Part shown: one piece after another, positions 27,203 to 37,704 of the stretch
How positions within the stretch are numbered: position 1 is the stretch's first letter
Layout: each line of letters opens with the position of its first letter
Source: Parabacteroides sp. FAFU027
Lineage (GTDB): Bacteria; Bacteroidota; Bacteroidia; Bacteroidales; UBA7332
Assembly (NCBI RefSeq): GCF_022808675.1
Contig: NZ_JAKZKV010000003.1
Location: 186,001-250,000 of the forward strand
DNA length: 64,000 bases
Reading direction: 5' to 3'
Made by a program: the position numbers and the translations under genes
Notes under the pieces: generated by a model
What the model was told of the DNA's origin: nothing
Databases searched by the model: none
Seen by the model: only the letters and a program-made list of their open reading frames with translations

Positions 27203-27326
27203 AGTTTTGAAATTGTTTTGATATTAAATAATTGCTTTTAGAGTTTGTATTTCAACGATAAGAATGCGTATTAGACTATATAGTTCTATCATGTTGTGTT
27301 TATCTTGTACTTATATTTTGGAACTG

Positions 27327-27334
27327 CAAATTTA
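27327..27334 (-). promoter_or_regulatory. -7 element TAAATTTG of the exb operon
   Basis: Minus-strand match to TAnnTTTG 124 nt upstream of exbB, giving a long leader. No TTG is seen at the usual spacing. Confidence 0.4.
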
Positions 27335-27452
27335 ACAGCATCTATTAGAATACGAATAGTTCAGGGGAATTTATTTTATTAATAACATTTAATTCTCAAA
27401 TCTGACCTAGGATTCTATTTTAGCGTCCAAAGATCAAAGGTGTTACATTTTG

Positions 27453-29441
27453 CTACTTTCCAGGAGGCAAACCATCGATTCCAGCGGGAATTACAGTCAT
27501 TTTCACTTCTGAGCTATCCTCAAATATAGGTGTTATGTATCTTTTTGCTGCACCCAACAGAAACACATCCGGTTTTAAAGAATCACGCTCTAATTGACTG
27601 ATATATCCAGTCCTTAAGAGACGATCTGCAATTCGATGATAATACCAGGCCCGATTAGACTTCAACCTGCCACTGGCATCAAATGCGTTTGCAAACTTCT
27701 TCGGAGATGGAATAATCCCCGACAAAAATATAGCTTCATTCAGATTCAAATCAGCAGGTGATTTATCAAAATAAAAACGGGAAGCTTCGCCAATACCATA
27801 AACCAAAGGCCCCCACTCCGCAATATTCAAATAAACTTCAAACATCCGCGATTTTGAGGTTGTTCTATTTTCTTCAATCATCCAGACCAACAATGCTTCT
27901 TCCAGTTTACGGGCAATATTTTTATGCCGTGTCAGAAAAACATTTTTCACCAACTGCATGCTGATAGTGCTTCCACCCCGGGCAAAACGTCGCTTCTTAA
28001 TATCATAAACCAATGCGTTTCGGAGCGCATCCATTCGAAATCCCCGATGGTAAAAGAACTGGCCATCTTCTGACTGCAATACCGCTTGTTGAAGCAATGG
28101 GGAAATACTCTCCAAAGGACAATAATTGGGATTTGACAGCCCAACCTCAAAAGTACGTACAGGGAGATCATTCTCGTATGCTGTGTACAAAAAGGGAACA
28201 TTTATCTTACCCAGTTCCCCTAAAGAAGCAATCGAGAAATTATGTTTTTTTAATCTTGACTCAAGCCGAAGCTTATCAGGATTTACAAAATCACAATCAA
28301 AAAGAAAATGATAACTCAAATCTCCTTTCACCTTAATATCAGCCAGATTATGAAACAACCCTTTTGGCAATGAATTTAAAAGATCGCTTGCCGGAAACCG
28401 GTTTTTATTAATTAACGCCGTAATTTTCCAATCCGTATCTTTTTGGAGATAAAAATAGGGATGAAATGAAATTTTATTGAACTTCACCTCTGTCGCGCTA
28501 TCAAGTTCGGCAAAATTGGCACCAATATTCAGATGATAGTTTAAAGCACCATTTCCTAATTGAATCTTATCAGTTGACAATCGAGCATGCTCGACATCAA
28601 GGTCATTAAATGACGCTGTACCGGTTAAAGCCAGGTTATTGTGCCATTTTTTTTCCGGGTGTAGGCTAAAGGCAAGACTCCGGAATGCAACCCTGACATG
28701 GTACACCATATTAATATATGGTAGTATTGCTTTTTCAGCTCCCAATGATGAAATCTTTCCGGAGATAACCCGATTCGATTTATCAACAATACCTTGCACA
28801 TGCCATCTTTGGCTAACAAGGCTATCCTGAATCTGAATCGGGAAAGCGTAATGACTATTGACAATCTTCAGATTTTGAGACAAAACACGGCTCTTATTTC
28901 CATTATTATTTGAAGAGACATCTATATCCTGAATTTTCAAATCAGAAGGAAGAACTTTAAACAGAGAATTTAACAACGTTGTGATCCGATCAGAATAGTC
29001 TTTTTTGTGTGTTTTTCCCGGCTGTTTTTTGTCTTTGGTAAACAGGAAATTGTAATTGCAATAATCCCCAATCTTGATAAAACGACATTTCATGGAATTA
29101 GCGGAGATGGTATTGACATCCGGATCCAACATAAGTAGTTTCCAAAAGTTCAAATCGACTTCCAGATGATTGCATGTAAAGAAGGTATCATTTTTGAGTG
29201 GGATAATCCGGACCGAATCTATGCAAACATCACTCAGTTTCCGGAATTCAAATCCTTTTATTTCAATCTGAATATGCCTGTTTTGCTCTATCCGATGAAC
29301 TTCTCTGAAGAAAAAATATTTTGCTATGGAAGGAGTGAAAAGAACCAGTAACAAAAGAACGGTTAAAATGGAACCAGAAATCCGAAGAACAGTTTTTCGG
29401 GAAATGTGAATGTCTTTTATTCTGGAAAGGAAGCTTTTCAT
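27453..29441 (-). CDS. GT51 peptidoglycan transglycosylase with large N-terminal extension
   Basis: 662 residues. One N-terminal membrane helix (about 20-42), a long extracytoplasmic region of about 380 residues that may be AsmA-like, then the GT51 domain (about 430-600). Active-site motifs are SEDGQFFYHRGF with the catalytic Glu, RGGSTISMQLVKN and EVYLNIAEWG. No transpeptidase domain follows, so it should only polymerise glycan strands from lipid II. It is monocistronic, between the exb operon and pfkA. Confidence 0.88.
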   Translation of the reverse strand: MKSFLSRIKDIHISRKTVLRISGSILTVLLLLVLFTPSIAKYFFFREVHRIEQNRHIQIEIKGFEFRKLSDVCIDSVRIIPLKNDTFFTCNHLEVDLNFWKLLMLDPDVNTISANSMKCRFIKIGDYCNYNFLFTKDKKQPGKTHKKDYSDRITTLLNSLFKVLPSDLKIQDIDVSSNNNGNKSRVLSQNLKIVNSHYAFPIQIQDSLVSQRWHVQGIVDKSNRVISGKISSLGAEKAILPYINMVYHVRVAFRSLAFSLHPEKKWHNNLALTGTASFNDLDVEHARLSTDKIQLGNGALNYHLNIGANFAELDSATEVKFNKISFHPYFYLQKDTDWKITALINKNRFPASDLLNSLPKGLFHNLADIKVKGDLSYHFLFDCDFVNPDKLRLESRLKKHNFSIASLGELGKINVPFLYTAYENDLPVRTFEVGLSNPNYCPLESISPLLQQAVLQSEDGQFFYHRGFRMDALRNALVYDIKKRRFARGGSTISMQLVKNVFLTRHKNIARKLEEALLVWMIEENRTTSKSRMFEVYLNIAEWGPLVYGIGEASRFYFDKSPADLNLNEAIFLSGIIPSPKKFANAFDASGRLKSNRAWYYHRIADRLLRTGYISQLERDSLKPDVFLLGAAKRYITPIFEDSSEVKMTVIPAGIDGLPPGK

Positions 29442-29520
29442 TCAATTGAATAATGAGGGAAATACCCAAAAAGAAAAATATCAGGACTGGCTAACCAATC
29501 CTGATAAAATAATTTCATTA

Positions 29521-30498
29521 TTAAATAGACAAGGTATGCAATACGTTTAGCAACTCCTTGTTGATGGGTTTATCATTCTTAATAGCCTTCGAGAAAGGAA
29601 CATATACAATCTGGTCATTTTGAACGCCAATCATCACATTTCGCTGCCCTTCAAGCAAAGCGTCGATAGCTGCAGCACCCATACGGCTGGCAAGAATCCG
29701 GTCATTGGCAGTTGGCGAACCTCCACGCTGGATGTGACCAAGAATAGTTACGCGAACATCGTATTCAGGGTACTCTTTTTTCACACGGTCAGCAAGTCCC
29801 ATAGCACCTCCCGTAATTTCACTTTCAGCAACCAGTACGATACTACTGTTTTTAGACTTACGGAAACCACTTTTAATCAACTCTGCCAACTGGTCAACTT
29901 CTGTTGCTATTTCAGGAATAATGGCAGCTTCGGCACCGGAAGCAATTGCACCATTCAAAGCAAGGAAGCCGGCATCACGACCCATCACTTCAATAAAGAA
30001 AAGGCGGTCATGCGAAGTCGCCGTATCGCGGATTTTATCCACAGCATCCATGATCGTATTTAGTGCGGTATCGTACCCAATAGTAATATCTGTCCCAAAA
30101 AGGTCATTATCAATCGTACCCGGAAGACCAACGATGGGAACATTATGCTCTGAAGCGAAAATACGCGCTCCGGTTAAAGAGCCATCTCCACCGATAACAA
30201 CGAGACCATCAATACCTTCACGCTGCATCGTTTCGTAGGCAATTGCACGTCCTTCTGGTGTCATAAATTCCTTGCAACGCGCGGATTTTAGAATAGTACC
30301 ACCCTGTTGAATAATATTACTTACGTTTTGAGTTCTGAACGACACTATTTCACCTGAAATCAAGCCTTTATATCCACGATAAATTGCTTTAACCTCCAAT
30401 CCGTTGTAAATAGCAGCACGTGTCACCGCACGAATGGCGGCATTCATGCCCGGAGAGTCACCTCCGGAGGTCAATATCCCTACACATTTTAATGCCAT
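29521..30498 (-). CDS. pfkA: ATP-dependent 6-phosphofructokinase
   Basis: Phosphorylates fructose 6-phosphate in glycolysis. 325 residues, the length of the bacterial allosteric enzyme. Motifs: [14 protein letters not shown] at 11-24 (ATP site), [12 protein letters not shown] near 98 (Gly-Asp-Gly typical of ATP-dependent forms), [12 protein letters not shown] with catalytic Asp near 130, [10 protein letters not shown] near 165, and [15 protein letters not shown] near 250. Own -7 element upstream. Confidence 0.97.
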   Translation of the reverse strand: MALKCVGILTSGGDSPGMNAAIRAVTRAAIYNGLEVKAIYRGYKGLISGEIVSFRTQNVSNIIQQGGTILKSARCKEFMTPEGRAIAYETMQREGIDGLVVIGGDGSLTGARIFASEHNVPIVGLPGTIDNDLFGTDITIGYDTALNTIMDAVDKIRDTATSHDRLFFIEVMGRDAGFLALNGAIASGAEAAIIPEIATEVDQLAELIKSGFRKSKNSSIVLVAESEITGGAMGLADRVKKEYPEYDVRVTILGHIQRGGSPTANDRILASRMGAAAIDALLEGQRNVMIGVQNDQIVYVPFSKAIKNDKPINKELLNVLHTLSI

Positions 30499-30547
30499 AT
30501 CAATTGCTTTGTTTTGTATGTAAATAATTTGAGTTTGTAATTTGGCG

Positions 30548-30555
30548 CAAATTTA
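30548..30555 (-). promoter_or_regulatory. -7 element TAAATTTG of pfkA
   Basis: Minus-strand match to TAnnTTTG, 49 nt upstream of pfkA. Confidence 0.5.
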
Positions 30556-30670
30556 ACTGATTACGTTGATTTACCTTACATAATTCTCTCAAAATTCGCA
30601 ATGAAATAGCATTTTAACAGCCCAAGTTGCAAAATCGTCAATTTTGATGACATTTTTCCACAGTATACTT

Positions 30671-31543
30671 TTATAAAATAGCACGCACCTGTTTTTCCAC
30701 TTCTTCCATCAACCATGTGGGTGTTGAAGTTGCCCCACAAATACCAATAGAGGAGGCTTTCTCAAGCCATTCAACTTTCAACTCACGGGCATCTTCTATC
30801 AAATAGGAATTTGGATTGACCTTGCGGCTTTCTTCAAAAAGCACCTTACCATTTGAACTCTTCTTTCCACTTACAAACAGTACGACATCATGCTTTCCTG
30901 CAAACTGGCGGATATTTGGTAATCGGTTTGAAACCTGCCTGCATATTGTATCAAAAGATTCAAAAGATACGTCAGGATTGAGGCGGGACTTAATCTCAGT
31001 GACAACCGATGAAAAACCATCCAGGGACTTTGTTGTCTGTGAATAGAGACGAATCCCCTTATTGAAGTCTATTTTATCAAGGTCTGCCAATGATTCGATA
31101 ACAATCGCTTTGCGGTTAGTCTGACCGACCAGGCCATTTACCTCAGCATGGCCAATTTTACCGTAGATCACGATTTGTAAATCATCAGACTCTGGAGAAT
31201 CGTGCATTTTCTTGATTTTTTTCTGAAGCTGCAACACAACCGGACAAGTGGCGTCTATGATTTCTATATTATTCTCTTTGGCCAGTTTATAAGTTTCTGG
31301 TGGCTCTCCATGGGCACGAAGCAATACTTTCGCATTTCTCAGTCCTTTCAAAGCTTCATGATCAATGGTAACAAGCCCCTTTCCTTCAAGACGCTCTACC
31401 TCATGACTATTATGAACGATATCGCCCAGACAGTACAGGGTACCTCCTTTGGAAAGCTCCTCTTCCGCTTTTTGAATAGCGGTTACTACCCCAAAACAAA
31501 AACCGGAACCTTTATCTATCTCTACAATCACATCTTTTTTCAT
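30671..31543 (-). CDS. ispH: 4-hydroxy-3-methylbut-2-enyl diphosphate reductase
   Basis: Last enzyme of the MEP isoprenoid pathway; a 4Fe-4S protein giving IPP and DMAPP. 290 residues from the Met at 31543, which sits 4 nt after the cmk stop; an upstream in-frame extension to 31603 would overlap cmk. The three cluster cysteines are in GFCFGVV (Cys16), DATCPVV and ICGATSTPTW. The substrate-binding His residues lie in RAHGEPPE and GKIGHAEV. Tightly coupled to cmk. Confidence 0.96.
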   Translation of the reverse strand: MKKDVIVEIDKGSGFCFGVVTAIQKAEEELSKGGTLYCLGDIVHNSHEVERLEGKGLVTIDHEALKGLRNAKVLLRAHGEPPETYKLAKENNIEIIDATCPVVLQLQKKIKKMHDSPESDDLQIVIYGKIGHAEVNGLVGQTNRKAIVIESLADLDKIDFNKGIRLYSQTTKSLDGFSSVVTEIKSRLNPDVSFESFDTICRQVSNRLPNIRQFAGKHDVVLFVSGKKSSNGKVLFEESRKVNPNSYLIEDARELKVEWLEKASSIGICGATSTPTWLMEEVEKQVRAIL

Positions 31544-31547
31544 ACAA

Positions 31548-32237
31548 TTAATTTTCTGCCACCCGTTGAAACTGGGCCAACAGCCATTGCTTTTGCTCAG
31601 CAATCGTCATATGAGAATTATCCAGCAGCAAGGCATCTTTTGCCTGACGTAGCGGACTCTCCTCCCTGTTTTGGTCTAAATAATCCCGATGCTTTACATT
31701 TTCCAGAATTTCATCAAAAGAGGCTACTTCATTCTTCTGAATCATCTCGTCAAATCGGCGTTGTGCTCTGATTTCGGGTGACGCGGTTACAAAAATCTTT
31801 AACTCGGCAGTAGGAAAAACCGTCGTACCAATGTCTCGACCATCCATCACTATTCCTTTCTGCATTCCCATCTGTTGTTGCTGCGCTACCATTGCCTTGC
31901 GTACAAATGCAATCGCGCTCACATAGCTCACATTTTGGGAAACTTCAAGGGTGCGAATTTCTGTCTCGACATTTTGGCCGTTAAGACAAGTCTCCGGCTT
32001 TCCTGTGCCGGGGTTTAAAACAAACGAAATCTGAATTTGTTCCATCCGGGGCAACAACTCCGGTTCATTTACAACGCCATCTTTAATCAGATTATTCTGG
32101 AGACAATAAAGCGTAACCGCTCTGTACATGGCGCCGCTATCAATGTAGATATAGCCAATCTCACGGGCCAGGTCTTTTGCCATGGTACTTTTTCCGCATG
32201 AGGAAAAGCCATCGATGGCAATGATTATTTTTTTCAT
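31548..32237 (-). CDS. cmk: Cytidylate kinase
   Basis: Phosphorylates CMP and dCMP. 229 residues with P-loop [12 protein letters not shown] at 10-21, [14 protein letters not shown], the NMP-binding insert, and [11 protein letters not shown] near 132. Sits between porQ and ispH; the cmk-ispH spacing of 4 nt implies cotranscription. Confidence 0.96.
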   Translation of the reverse strand: MKKIIIAIDGFSSCGKSTMAKDLAREIGYIYIDSGAMYRAVTLYCLQNNLIKDGVVNEPELLPRMEQIQISFVLNPGTGKPETCLNGQNVETEIRTLEVSQNVSYVSAIAFVRKAMVAQQQQMGMQKGIVMDGRDIGTTVFPTAELKIFVTASPEIRAQRRFDEMIQKNEVASFDEILENVKHRDYLDQNREESPLRQAKDALLLDNSHMTIAEQKQWLLAQFQRVAEN

Positions 32238-32302
32238 CGAAAATTGAGAGTTTATATAGCTAATTAAATGTGCTGTTATTGTATTAACAGCTATAGGTTT
32301 GG

Positions 32303-33316
32303 TTATAGTTTGCCAATGGTTGTATTTATTCCGACCATAAGGGTTGAAGCATTCACATGCTGTGAGTAATAGGCGGCACTTACATTAAACCGGCTCACCT
32401 TAAATCCCGTTCCAAACGAAAAGCCCTGCATGCCTTTCTGTTCCAACAACCGGAAGTCATCCGAGGTCTTTGGATTATATGCTAATGCGAGATAGAAGTT
32501 CTTAGATAAAAGCATGTCAACTCCAAACACACAATGCTTGGACAATGTCTTAAGAAAGTTATCAGAACTGCCTGTATAAGCCGTTGTAGAAATCGAAGCA
32601 TCTGTCGAACGATTAAGAGACATATCCCATACCGTCAGATAATGTAAAGTGGTATGGAATCGGAATGGAGCATGAGCCAATTTCTTTGAAAGACCAATCT
32701 GAAAATCGAATGGTAGCGATTCGTAAACGTTATCGTAACGGACAATCTGTCCTCCAAGATTTTTCAAAGCCATCCCCAATGAAAAATTGTGTGCTTCATC
32801 GTAATAATTCAGTCCTAAATCCACGCCAATTGCAAATGAGGTATAATCCGCCAAAGCTGAATAAATCGCTTTCCCGGTAATTCCCCCCGACCATTTATCG
32901 GTGAATTTATAGGAATAGATGCCGTTAAGAGCCATATCCTGAGCTGTAAATGTCCCCAGCTCCTCATTTATCTCATTCGTTTCTTTAAAAGTGCCATAGC
33001 TACAAAACTGCATGCCAATGGCCCAATTCGCACGGGGAGAAGCAGCCTTACTATACATAGCAGCCCCGGAATTTATATCAGCCACATAATTCATATACCC
33101 CAGGCTCAACTGCTTGTCAAAAGAGTGAGACAATAACGCAGGATTCTGATAAGCTGTTGAATTTTCCGAAGTCACCAATGACACATTCGTTCCTCCCAAA
33201 GCAGCAATGTAGGGAGAGGCCGGTAGCCGGAGGAATCCAAAAGCACTTTGCCCATCCTGTGCCAAAAGTGCCATAGCAGGTAAAATCAATAGTAAAGTCA
33301 ATATCTTATATCTCAT
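32303..33316 (-). CDS. porQ: Type IX secretion system protein PorQ
   Basis: 337 residues with a signal peptide ([20 protein letters not shown]) and an outer-membrane beta-barrel of the PorV/PorP_SprF-like group. The N-terminal [20 protein letters not shown] and [13 protein letters not shown] are family hallmarks. In Porphyromonas gingivalis PorQ is needed for gingipain secretion, and there too it is followed by cmk and ispH. Other T9SS genes are not in this window. Confidence 0.88.
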   Translation of the reverse strand: MRYKILTLLLILPAMALLAQDGQSAFGFLRLPASPYIAALGGTNVSLVTSENSTAYQNPALLSHSFDKQLSLGYMNYVADINSGAAMYSKAASPRANWAIGMQFCSYGTFKETNEINEELGTFTAQDMALNGIYSYKFTDKWSGGITGKAIYSALADYTSFAIGVDLGLNYYDEAHNFSLGMALKNLGGQIVRYDNVYESLPFDFQIGLSKKLAHAPFRFHTTLHYLTVWDMSLNRSTDASISTTAYTGSSDNFLKTLSKHCVFGVDMLLSKNFYLALAYNPKTSDDFRLLEQKGMQGFSFGTGFKVSRFNVSAAYYSQHVNASTLMVGINTTIGKL

Positions 33317-33420
33317 TGTTTTTCTTTTAGAAAGACAAAAATGAATTCATCATCATGGTAAAAACGCCTCTCATTCTAACGGAATATATTTTAATTTATT
33401 TCAAATTCCGGAATGTACGA

Positions 33421-35352
33421 CTATTCTGTAACAGGAGATTGCTGTTCCTCTTCTGTATTCTCTTTTACGGGAGTTGATGGAATCACTTTTCCCGTTATCG
33501 GGTCACGTTTCACCTTTTCTTTTGGCTTATTCTTCACCAGTTTACGTGGTTTTTGTTTATCCAAAGGCAAAGCAAGTGGATTCCAGCCCTGCTCTTCTAC
33601 ATCCCAGTTTGTCCGCAGTTGGAATTTCCCAGGATGATAATAGACTTGCTCCGGCTGCAATTTTTGCCCGAAATTACCGGTATCCCATTTCCCATTTTTA
33701 TTTTTATCCCAAATAAGACGTGCATAATAGGTTCCCGGATTGACATAGAAAAACTCTGCCACGCCTTTAATAACCGGTTCACGGCGAACCATCTTATCGC
33801 TTTCATTAAGCAATTCGACAAAAGCGCTATCGTTTATTCCTGCGACATTGATAAAGAATCCGGAATAATCCTCGACATTTTTAACCTTGAATGATTTCTC
33901 AATCGGTTTATTGCATAGGCCATTTATGCCGTAAATTGCCGCCGAATCCACCTTCAGACGATATTCCTGGCCGGGTGCCCACTTATATTTGAGATTAAAC
34001 CTCCGGATATTCAACGAATCATACGCAAATGGCGGAGTTTTTAAAGCATGCCAGAGCGAATCTCTCTTTTCTTCGAAATGGAACTTTTTCTCGTCAATGG
34101 AATCAATTGGAACAGGAAGAGAAAAGTCCATCAAGCCATACAAATCCATTGAACCTCCGAATTTTGATTCAACCTGAAGGGCAGGTTTTTCCACTTTGGC
34201 GTTCTCATCTTTCTTTTTAGGCTTTTTGGAGGGAGCTAACTTTATATCATGAAAAGTAAAAGTCAATGTATCCGTCTGAGGAATGAGCCTGCGTAAAGAA
34301 TCGGTATGCAAATAGGTAGCCTCCAGTCTTAAGGTATCACTCTTATAAATGGTGGAATCCTTAATCCAGAAGTTTAATGTATCGTTAGTTGCACTTCGCT
34401 CCAGTCTGGCCCAGTTTTTTGCAGGAAAATTGAGCGGGCGCAAACGGGGTAACTCTTTTGCCGGAGCAGCAAAGGTAATCAATAGATGATTGCGCTCTTT
34501 ACGCTCGGTTTTATCCAGGTATTGCGACTTGAAGTTCTCGTTGAAAGCGCGCAACAACAGATTATTCGGTAAATATTGCTTCGCTAGTACAGAGCGAACC
34601 GTATCCATTTTATGCTTAAGTTTATCTTTCCAAATCGTATCGGTTTTTTCAACCAATTTATAAGAAGGTATAATTACCGAATCGAGGAATGCAATATCTT
34701 CACCGGGTTGGTCAAATTTATAATCGCGGTTCGCATCTTTCAATGCATAAATGCGATACTTTCCTGCAGCTACATTTTTCAATGTAAAATTACCGGAAGC
34801 ATCCGAACGGGTAATTTTCACGAATGGCTTCTTGCGGAATGCCGAATCAACCAAATCCGGCTGCAAACCAACGTACATTCCCGTAACCGGTTCCAGATCT
34901 TCTGCATTGAGCAAAACACCGCCAACTTCCAGACTATCGATAGTGCCTCCGGTTGAGAACGAAAGGGCAAAATTTGGAAATGGATTCTTCTCGTTATTAT
35001 CGACAATCGCATCCGAGAAGTCAATTGTATAGGTCGTATTGTTACGAAGTGAATCTTTGAGTTCAACTATAATCTTTTTACCTGCCGTATAAATTTCAGG
35101 AGGATTCGTTTGCGGAGGAGAAACGGTAATTTTCTCGCCCGGTTTTTCCACCTGTATGATTTCATCGAATTCCAGCTCGATTTTCTTTTTCTTGAAAAAA
35201 GTTGCCCCCTGCTCCGGTGTGCTTTTCAATAATACCGGAGGCGTGACATCAATAGGACCACCTCCCGGACGGCCGATATTGGCACACGACGAAACGATAA
35301 AAGCGAAAACGGATGATATAAATAAGGAGAAATATGAAATTCGACTGTTCAT
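33421..35352 (-). CDS. Ig-like domain lipoprotein
   Basis: 643 residues. Lipoprotein signal with VSSC (Cys at about 23) followed by ANIGRPGGGPID. An N-terminal bacterial Ig-like (SbsA-type) domain covers about 35-140 (PPVLLKSTPEQGATFF, ELEFDE, YTIDFSDAIVDNN). A carboxypeptidase-like regulatory fold follows (GNFTLKNVAAGKYRIYALKD). The C-terminus is Pro/Lys/Glu rich. The family is common in Bacteroidetes. Function unknown. Confidence 0.83.
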   Translation of the reverse strand: MNSRISYFSLFISSVFAFIVSSCANIGRPGGGPIDVTPPVLLKSTPEQGATFFKKKKIELEFDEIIQVEKPGEKITVSPPQTNPPEIYTAGKKIIVELKDSLRNNTTYTIDFSDAIVDNNEKNPFPNFALSFSTGGTIDSLEVGGVLLNAEDLEPVTGMYVGLQPDLVDSAFRKKPFVKITRSDASGNFTLKNVAAGKYRIYALKDANRDYKFDQPGEDIAFLDSVIIPSYKLVEKTDTIWKDKLKHKMDTVRSVLAKQYLPNNLLLRAFNENFKSQYLDKTERKERNHLLITFAAPAKELPRLRPLNFPAKNWARLERSATNDTLNFWIKDSTIYKSDTLRLEATYLHTDSLRRLIPQTDTLTFTFHDIKLAPSKKPKKKDENAKVEKPALQVESKFGGSMDLYGLMDFSLPVPIDSIDEKKFHFEEKRDSLWHALKTPPFAYDSLNIRRFNLKYKWAPGQEYRLKVDSAAIYGINGLCNKPIEKSFKVKNVEDYSGFFINVAGINDSAFVELLNESDKMVRREPVIKGVAEFFYVNPGTYYARLIWDKNKNGKWDTGNFGQKLQPEQVYYHPGKFQLRTNWDVEEQGWNPLALPLDKQKPRKLVKNKPKEKVKRDPITGKVIPSTPVKENTEEEQQSPVTE

Positions 35353-35441
35353 GCAGAGTTATTTTTGGAGAAAACCGCTGATTTTTCGCTGACAAAAATA
35401 CACAAATTATTCGGGAGTGGAAGCAAATGCGGTTCTCTCCC

Positions 35442-36707
35442 TTATTTCCGGCTCAGAATGCGGTGCCCGATGCGGCAATAGAGACATTTCTTCTTGTCGC
35501 AATACTCCTTTTGCAACTGAATAACAGCCTGCGAATCATAAGCCGACTCCACCGACACTCCCGCTGATTTCCAATTTCTGACAATAGCATTATCCTCGCC
35601 CTGAATCTCTTCCAGCAAAGACAACGCTCGGTTACACAGTTCCTCCTGACCGGTTGACATTCCATAAGCAAACATCATCGGAACAACAGCATTAATCAGC
35701 GCCACCTGTAAAGCCGTTTTGCCCAGATGCTTGGTCCGTTTCACGCTTTCTGCCTCAAAGTCATAATGCGTTTGCCAATAAACACTCGGCTCAACCGTCA
35801 TCAATGCGTAAAATTCATCCGGTTTCACAATTTGTATGATTTTGGAAAATAACATCGGCATTTTGTGATAAAGAGCTGCCATTTGAGCCAAACGAATGTG
35901 CGGAAAATTGGCCGGACGAAGCCGCAGGAATCGCCACGCCTCAGGCTCAATCGGTTTGAGAGCGAATTTATTCTGCAAAAAACGATATTCCCGCTGAAGC
36001 AATTGCAGGTAAGCATTGTCAGGCTCCTCAATCAACAATCCGGCCTGACCGAAAAAGAATGCCTCGACCTGAAGCAACGAATCGCTGTGCTTTAAAATAA
36101 AATTCAACGGCAGACTGCGTGCCAAACGTTCGAATGCATCGCTGTTGATACCCATCCCAAAACTGCGTAACAGGGTAATATAGAAGGCCTCTTCCCAATT
36201 TTGCTTGTTTTGTTCCAATAACAAACGGATGGCTTCCGTTTTTCGTTCCAAACGTTCAGTCAACAATACATTTTTCCAGGAAGAAAAGAGAAACGGATCA
36301 ATTTCACCCAACTGATTGCGGCAGGGAATAGCCGAATCGGCAGCTACCAGATGGCGGTAATGCTCACGCATCGTTTCGGGAAAGGGCAATACTAATTGCG
36401 GGACAATCTCCCCATTAGAGCGGACAATCACCGCATCACAAACCTCTACCACATTTAGTATGACCGAGTCATAGGCTTTATCTTCGTGATGTCCGTGCCG
36501 CATCCAGTCGGATGAGCGGAGGTGAATCTCGACATTTCCCGCCCAGACCGTTCCATCGAGTTTGACTTTGGCATTAAAAAAGTCCGGGCCAGAATTTGTA
36601 TTGTGCTGGCCGGCATCAATCACATCCACCTCTGCTCCTGCGGTGGTTTGAAGAGAATCGGCGGTGTAAAGGCGGTATTTCCAGATGTATTGCAGCAATT
36701 GTTCCAT
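35442..36707 (-). CDS. DUF2851 family protein
   Basis: 421-residue soluble protein. The start MEQLLQYIWKYRLY, GQHNTNSGPDFFNAKV and WAGNVEIHLRSSDWMRHGHHED are characteristic of DUF2851, which is found almost only in Bacteroidetes. E-x-H and clustered His suggest a nuclease-like metal site, but activity is not established. The C-terminus has a Cys/His group (CDKKKCLYCRIGH) that could bind zinc. Divergent from dapB. Confidence 0.88.
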   Translation of the reverse strand: MEQLLQYIWKYRLYTADSLQTTAGAEVDVIDAGQHNTNSGPDFFNAKVKLDGTVWAGNVEIHLRSSDWMRHGHHEDKAYDSVILNVVEVCDAVIVRSNGEIVPQLVLPFPETMREHYRHLVAADSAIPCRNQLGEIDPFLFSSWKNVLLTERLERKTEAIRLLLEQNKQNWEEAFYITLLRSFGMGINSDAFERLARSLPLNFILKHSDSLLQVEAFFFGQAGLLIEEPDNAYLQLLQREYRFLQNKFALKPIEPEAWRFLRLRPANFPHIRLAQMAALYHKMPMLFSKIIQIVKPDEFYALMTVEPSVYWQTHYDFEAESVKRTKHLGKTALQVALINAVVPMMFAYGMSTGQEELCNRALSLLEEIQGEDNAIVRNWKSAGVSVESAYDSQAVIQLQKEYCDKKKCLYCRIGHRILSRK

Positions 36708-36770
36708 AAGATAAAGCCGTTTGAGATTTGGGATTTTCCGACGGGGCGCTTTTGGTTTCGGGGAAAACTA

Positions 36771-36778
36771 TATCTTTG
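36771..36778 (+). promoter_or_regulatory. -7 element TATCTTTG upstream of dapB
   Basis: Plus-strand match to TAnnTTTG. It would give a leader of about 160 nt before dapB (36946); no known riboswitch was recognised in that leader. Confidence 0.5.
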
Positions 36779-36945
36779 CAAATTAAAGAAAAACGGGGCG
36801 TAAATATGCATGTCCCGACAAAAAATCCAAAATAATTTAAACAGACTATCCTTTTATAAAACATCAAAAGCAGAAGAAAAGGCCGCAATCCGAGTGATTC
36901 AACCGAGATCCAGCCTGACATTCTGCCCATTTAAAACTGAAACAG

Positions 36946-37665
36946 ATGAAAATAGCATTGATTGGCTACGGCAAAATGGGTCACGAAATCGAACAAATCG
37001 CGATCAGCAGAGGACACGAAATCGTAAGTATCATTGATGTAAATAATCCGGATGATTTCACTTCCGAAGCGTTTCAAAGTGCAGAGGTAGCCATCGAATT
37101 TACCGCGCCATCGGTTGCGCTAGAGAATTACCGCAAATGTTTTGCTGTGAATATGCCTGTTGTGGCAGGTACAACCGGCTGGTTGGACAATATGCCGGAG
37201 ATTAAAGAGGCTTGTGACAACAATGGAAAAACCTTCTTCTACGCTTCAAACTACAGCCTGGGTGTGAATATCTTCTTTGCACTCAACAAACACCTGGCTA
37301 AAATCATGAATAATTTCCCTGACTATGATGTAAAAATGACCGAGATCCACCACATTCATAAACTGGATGCACCAAGTGGAACAGCAATTACATTAGCAGA
37401 AGGTGTACTCGAGAATATTGACCGCAAAACCAAATGGGCGCTCAAAGACGGTTCTAATAGTGCAAACGAGCTGGCAATCGAAGCTCTTCGTGAAGGTGAA
37501 GTTCCGGGTTACCACTCAATCATTTACGAATCTGTAGTAGATACTATCACCATCACTCACGATGCGAAAAGCCGCAAGGGTTTTGCCCTTGGAGCTGTGG
37601 TTGCCGCTGAGTTTACCGCGGGCAAAAAAGGCTTCCTAACCATGGAAGACATGTTGAAATTCTGA
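36946..37665 (+). CDS. dapB: 4-hydroxy-tetrahydrodipicolinate reductase
   Basis: NAD(P)H-dependent step of the diaminopimelate/lysine pathway. 239 residues, shorter than the E. coli enzyme but normal for Bacteroidetes. Motifs: nucleotide-binding IGYGKMGHEI at 5-14, VVAGTTGW near 77, catalytic HHIHKLDAPSGTA near 140, and C-terminal SRKGFALGAVVAAEF. lepB follows after 39 nt, so the two are probably cotranscribed. Confidence 0.96.
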   Translation: MKIALIGYGKMGHEIEQIAISRGHEIVSIIDVNNPDDFTSEAFQSAEVAIEFTAPSVALENYRKCFAVNMPVVAGTTGWLDNMPEIKEACDNNGKTFFYASNYSLGVNIFFALNKHLAKIMNNFPDYDVKMTEIHHIHKLDAPSGTAITLAEGVLENIDRKTKWALKDGSNSANELAIEALREGEVPGYHSIIYESVVDTITITHDAKSRKGFALGAVVAAEFTAGKKGFLTMEDMLKF

Positions 37666-37704
37666 TTTTGATTTTCAATTATCAACTTATTCATATTCAT
37701 CATT